Positions 61,271 through 64,000 of a DNA stretch of 64,000 nt are shown here, piece after piece. The notes under the pieces were generated by a model, which saw only the letters and a program-made list of their open reading frames with translations, searched no databases and had not been told where the DNA came from. The DNA is taken from assembly GCA_004335835.1 (NCBI GenBank), contig RWJK01001175.1, positions 4,576 through 68,575 on the forward strand, given 5' to 3'. Each line of letters begins with the position of its first letter. Position 1 is the stretch's first letter. The DNA comes from Scenedesmus sp. ARA3. Its lineage: Eukaryota; Chlorophyta; Chlorophyceae; Sphaeropleales; Scenedesmaceae. The position numbers and the translations under genes were made by a program.

Positions 61271-62005
61271 TTATGGCGGCCCGCATGCTGTGCTTTGCTG
61301 CTCACTGCCGGGTGCTGCAGCATGTGTTGCTGCATCCTGCTGGCTGCTGCTGCCGGGTTGTGTGGCTGCCTCTGCTGGAGCCTTGTCAGTTCCTTCTTCT
61401 TCACCCTGCTGCTCAGGCTGCTGCTGTTGCTGCTGCCATTGGTACGCCTTTGCAAAAGCCTCCTGCAACAGAAAGGTCCAGTACAAAGATGGAACATATG
61501 TACAAAAGCCCTGTCCCTGCGGCTGTTTCACATAGCATGCCCCCTCAAAGCATGCCAGGCGCTGCAATGCAAGGGCCAACCGCCGATGCAACTGACACCA
61601 GGCCAAAGCACAGCTAGTAACTGTGCGTCAGGGCAAATTACGACATGCTGCCACCATTCAAACCATAGCAGAAATTTATAGGTACACCTGGTGGTTTCCT
61701 CACATCACGCAATACATGTACTTCCTGCATGTGCTGCGTTTGCACTACAGTACGGGCGTTACCTGCAGGCCAGAGATGGGCAGCGCCGTGTCCTCCAGCA
61801 AGTCTGGCCCCTGTTCTGGAGGCTGCAGCGCATATAAAAGTAGTGATCTGCTACATCAAGGCGATTGACAGTGTGTGCAGCAGCTTGCAATCGCCAAACC
61901 GGCCACTGGCTAGAGAACACTCACCAGCACCTGGTTAGGGTGCACTGGCTCGCCCGGGGCTCCTAGGTGGTGGCTTGCAGCATCAAGGTTTTTGTCGTTA
62001 TCCAT
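61271..62005 (-). CDS. Small Gln/Ala-rich protein, unknown function
   Basis: Three exons: 62005-61925, 61822-61763 and 61462-61271; 110 aa, all junctions phase 0. The N-terminal 60 residues are of normal complexity (MDNDKNLDAASHHL, GEPVHPNQVL, PPEQGPDLLEDTALPISGLQ, EAFAKAYQW). The rest is a Gln/Ala/Ser-rich, probably disordered tail. I do not recognise the family. No signal peptide, membrane segment or catalytic motif is visible. It lies only about 135 nt downstream of the LSm7 UGUAA signal on the same strand, so it is tightly packed but separately transcribed. Splice sites (GTGAGT, GTAACG, CTGCAG, TTGCAG) are good, which supports it as a real gene. Confidence 0.65.
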
Positions 62006-62138
62006 GTCACTCACAGAATCAGTTCGAGGGCTATGGAAAGCTCGACGGACAGAGCTTGGCCCAGGATGTACACCAACCGAAGGCAACACCCGTACACACG
62101 AGGCTGCAGGCGATGCTAATCCTTGCAGCATTACGTGC

Positions 62139-62143
62139 TTACA
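62139..62143 (-). terminator. Candidate UGUAA polyadenylation signal (LSm7)
   Basis: TTACA on the plus strand, 362 nt after the LSm7 stop and before the next minus-strand gene starts at 62005. Confidence 0.55.
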
Positions 62144-62504
62144 AATCATACTCGTGGGTCACAGCCATCGGCTACTCAGCAGCTGTCGTCGCTTTTAAAG
62201 AGGCACCACTGCCCCATCTGAGATAACATTGGCACAAGCCAGGTGACACCTGATAACACCCTAGCACAGGAAGAGCATCAGCTTCGCACAAACGACACTA
62301 ACAGAACAAAGTCATACCCGCCGATTAGCAGGCTGATGTGCTGTGCAGGCAATTGGGTGCAGGCCTCCGTGACAATCTGTTCTTGCCTGACTGCCGCTAC
62401 AGACAGCAGAACTTGCAATCACACCACACAACACCCCCAATTCGTGCTGATTGCTTGCACATCGCCATGATGCCTGCTCATTTGCACTAGACTACTGCTA
62501 AACA

Positions 62505-63912
62505 TCACTGCTCCTCCGCTGCCTGCATGAAAGGGTTGGCGATCTCCTCTGCTCCTGCTGTAGGAGCCACCATAGTGACCGCAGTGCCTCTGCACACCTG
62601 CAGCCACACGGCAGCAGCGCAGCCATGCCCAGCAGCACAAACATTTGTTTGAGATATGTATCCAACAGCAGCTATGCAAATCTACATGCAAGGTGTCTCC
62701 CACAGAGATTGCTGCTCGGTGCTGCGGCTGGCTGGGTGCTGCGCAGACTTAGCGTGCTTCTGCAAAGCCACTGCTGCTGGCCAGGGCTTGTGGGCAGGTG
62801 CTGCAGTCGCAGGTGTTGGTGACAGGCTGCCTGTCTCTCTGTGCACCGGCCGCCGCACTTGCAGCTATTGCTACTGCTGCCATTGTGCTGCTGCTGCTGC
62901 TACTGCTGCCAACAGGGCATGCTGCAAGCAGCATGTTGTGCTGACACTAGGGCTGACCTGCGGCCATGCTGTCCCTGCTGCTGCAGTTGCTGCTGCTGTG
63001 AGTGTTGCTGCGGGTGTTGCTACTCACTATTACTCCCAGCGTCCGTGTCTCATCTGTTACCCGCATTGGGTCCGTAGGGTCTGCAAACACCATCAAATTG
63101 AGGTTGTTGAGAAACAATGATGCGATCACTATGGTTGCAAAAGAACCGGCAGCAAGTTGCAAGCTTTGCATGTGTTGGCCATACATGCCGCACAGCATTG
63201 CAAAAAAAACATTCCACAAAGGCATCAGTTCCCTCCTGCTTCCCAAACCACGTGCAGTCTGCAGCGCGGTTGGCTGCAAAACATCACTTTCACCCTAGCT
63301 GTGCTGCATTCCTGTGCCGCCCTTCCAGCGCTGCCCTGCCATATGTTGTGTAGATTTGCAGGCCTAATGATAACAAATGGCATGCACTACAGTTGTAGTC
63401 GCAGCACTGCAGGCTGAGAAGGCAGGGCAGGCAGCCAGGTACCACCTGCTGCTGCGGGTCAGCTGCAGCTACTGTTGCCCATCAGCTGCAGCTGCTCCTG
63501 CTAGACAGCCACAGCTGTACATATGGACACCGAAACCCTGCTGCTGCTGCTGCTGCTGCTTACCTCTCAGGTACTCCACAGCCTCGTCCAGCACCACATT
63601 CAGCAGCTGATCATAGCCCTTGAGCACACCACTGACTGCAGCACGCAAAGCACGGCCAATCACACAAATGGCTTGGTAAGTTGCAAAATCTTTGGTGAGC
63701 AGTATTGCTACATCAGTGCTAAGAAAGTTCAACAAGGCAATAGACCGCTTCACTTAGATGCAAAGGGCAGTACAGCAGGCTGAGGCATGCAGCTGGGCTG
63801 CATTACCATTGCAGCAGCATGTGTGCTCACCTTCTCTACCACCAGCGAGCTTGACACGAACTCCCTTGTCTATGAACTTGGCCAAGTCAAGTGCGCTCTC
63901 CTTCTTAGACAT
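62505..63912 (-). CDS. LSM7: U6 snRNA-associated Sm-like protein LSm7
   Basis: Four exons: 63912-63831, 63635-63564, 63080-63028 and 62597-62505; 99 aa, the normal LSm7 length. MSKKESALDLAKFIDKGVRV starts the protein. The Sm1 motif follows (KLAGGREVSGVLKGYDQLLN, then VVLDEAVEYLR), a short loop (DPTDPMRVTDETRTLGVI), and Sm2 (VCRGTAVTMVAP), ending with EEIANPFMQ. By family it is a subunit of the LSm1-7 ring (cytoplasmic mRNA decapping/decay) and the LSm2-8 ring (nuclear U6 snRNP). It is intact; all introns have GT-AG ends. Confidence 0.96.
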
Positions 63913-64000
63913 GGCAGCCTGCTGCTGCTGCCTTGCTGTTGCTGCTGCTGCTCCTGCTACTGCTGCTGCTCCACCTGGCTACCGGGTGAGTGAGGTGGAT
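63913..64000 (-). other. LSm7 upstream sequence to the window edge
   Basis: This short CTG-rich stretch is probably LSm7 5' UTR. Nothing else is visible. Confidence 0.5.

Overview
The window is nuclear DNA of a green alga, most likely a chlorophycean of the Scenedesmus/Tetradesmus type. That placement is inferred from four things: many short exons with GTGAGT/GTGCGT donors and CTGCAG acceptors, pervasive CAG/CTG runs coding poly-Gln, poly-Ala and poly-Ser, UGUAA polyadenylation signals, and plant-type AP2, GH16 and DEAD-box proteins. No rRNA, tRNA, CRISPR or autonomous transposon was recognised. I built the gene models by hand from splice sites and reading phase; every multi-exon model closes in frame.

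Layout: a (CA)n tract at the left edge lies in an intron of a partial minus-strand gene for a probably mitochondrial SSB-like protein with a 5-residue minisatellite (115-1380). It is divergent from an 11-exon DnaJ/DnaJ-X co-chaperone (2065-7187, plus). Next come a 7-exon DHA1-type MFS transporter (8373-11663, plus) and an 8-exon secreted WSC-GH16 protein (13156-16566, plus). A giant low-complexity gene (17465-31548, minus, about 4,370 aa with one 11.8-kb exon) is convergent with the GH16 gene. It is divergent from an organellar DEAD-box helicase (32259-36128, plus). A 21-exon kinesin (37605-46545, minus) and a 9-exon transcription factor with three AP2 domains (49614-58372, minus) follow. A small unknown gene (61271-62005, minus) and LSm7 (62505-63912, minus) end the window.

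The genes cover general housekeeping (protein folding, transport, cell wall, organelle RNA, cytoskeleton, transcription, mRNA decay/splicing). I see no shared pathway or operon-like unit.

The most unusual signal is a recurrent event. Short tandem duplications that span an exon-intron junction occur in four of the genes, with the extra copy always stranded in the adjacent intron. One copy, in the giant gene, is a complete in-frame 72-nt cassette exon that differs from its parent only by synonymous changes. A second signal is a roughly 250-bp imperfect foldback in an AP2-gene intron that resembles a MITE or an algal long-hairpin small-RNA precursor.
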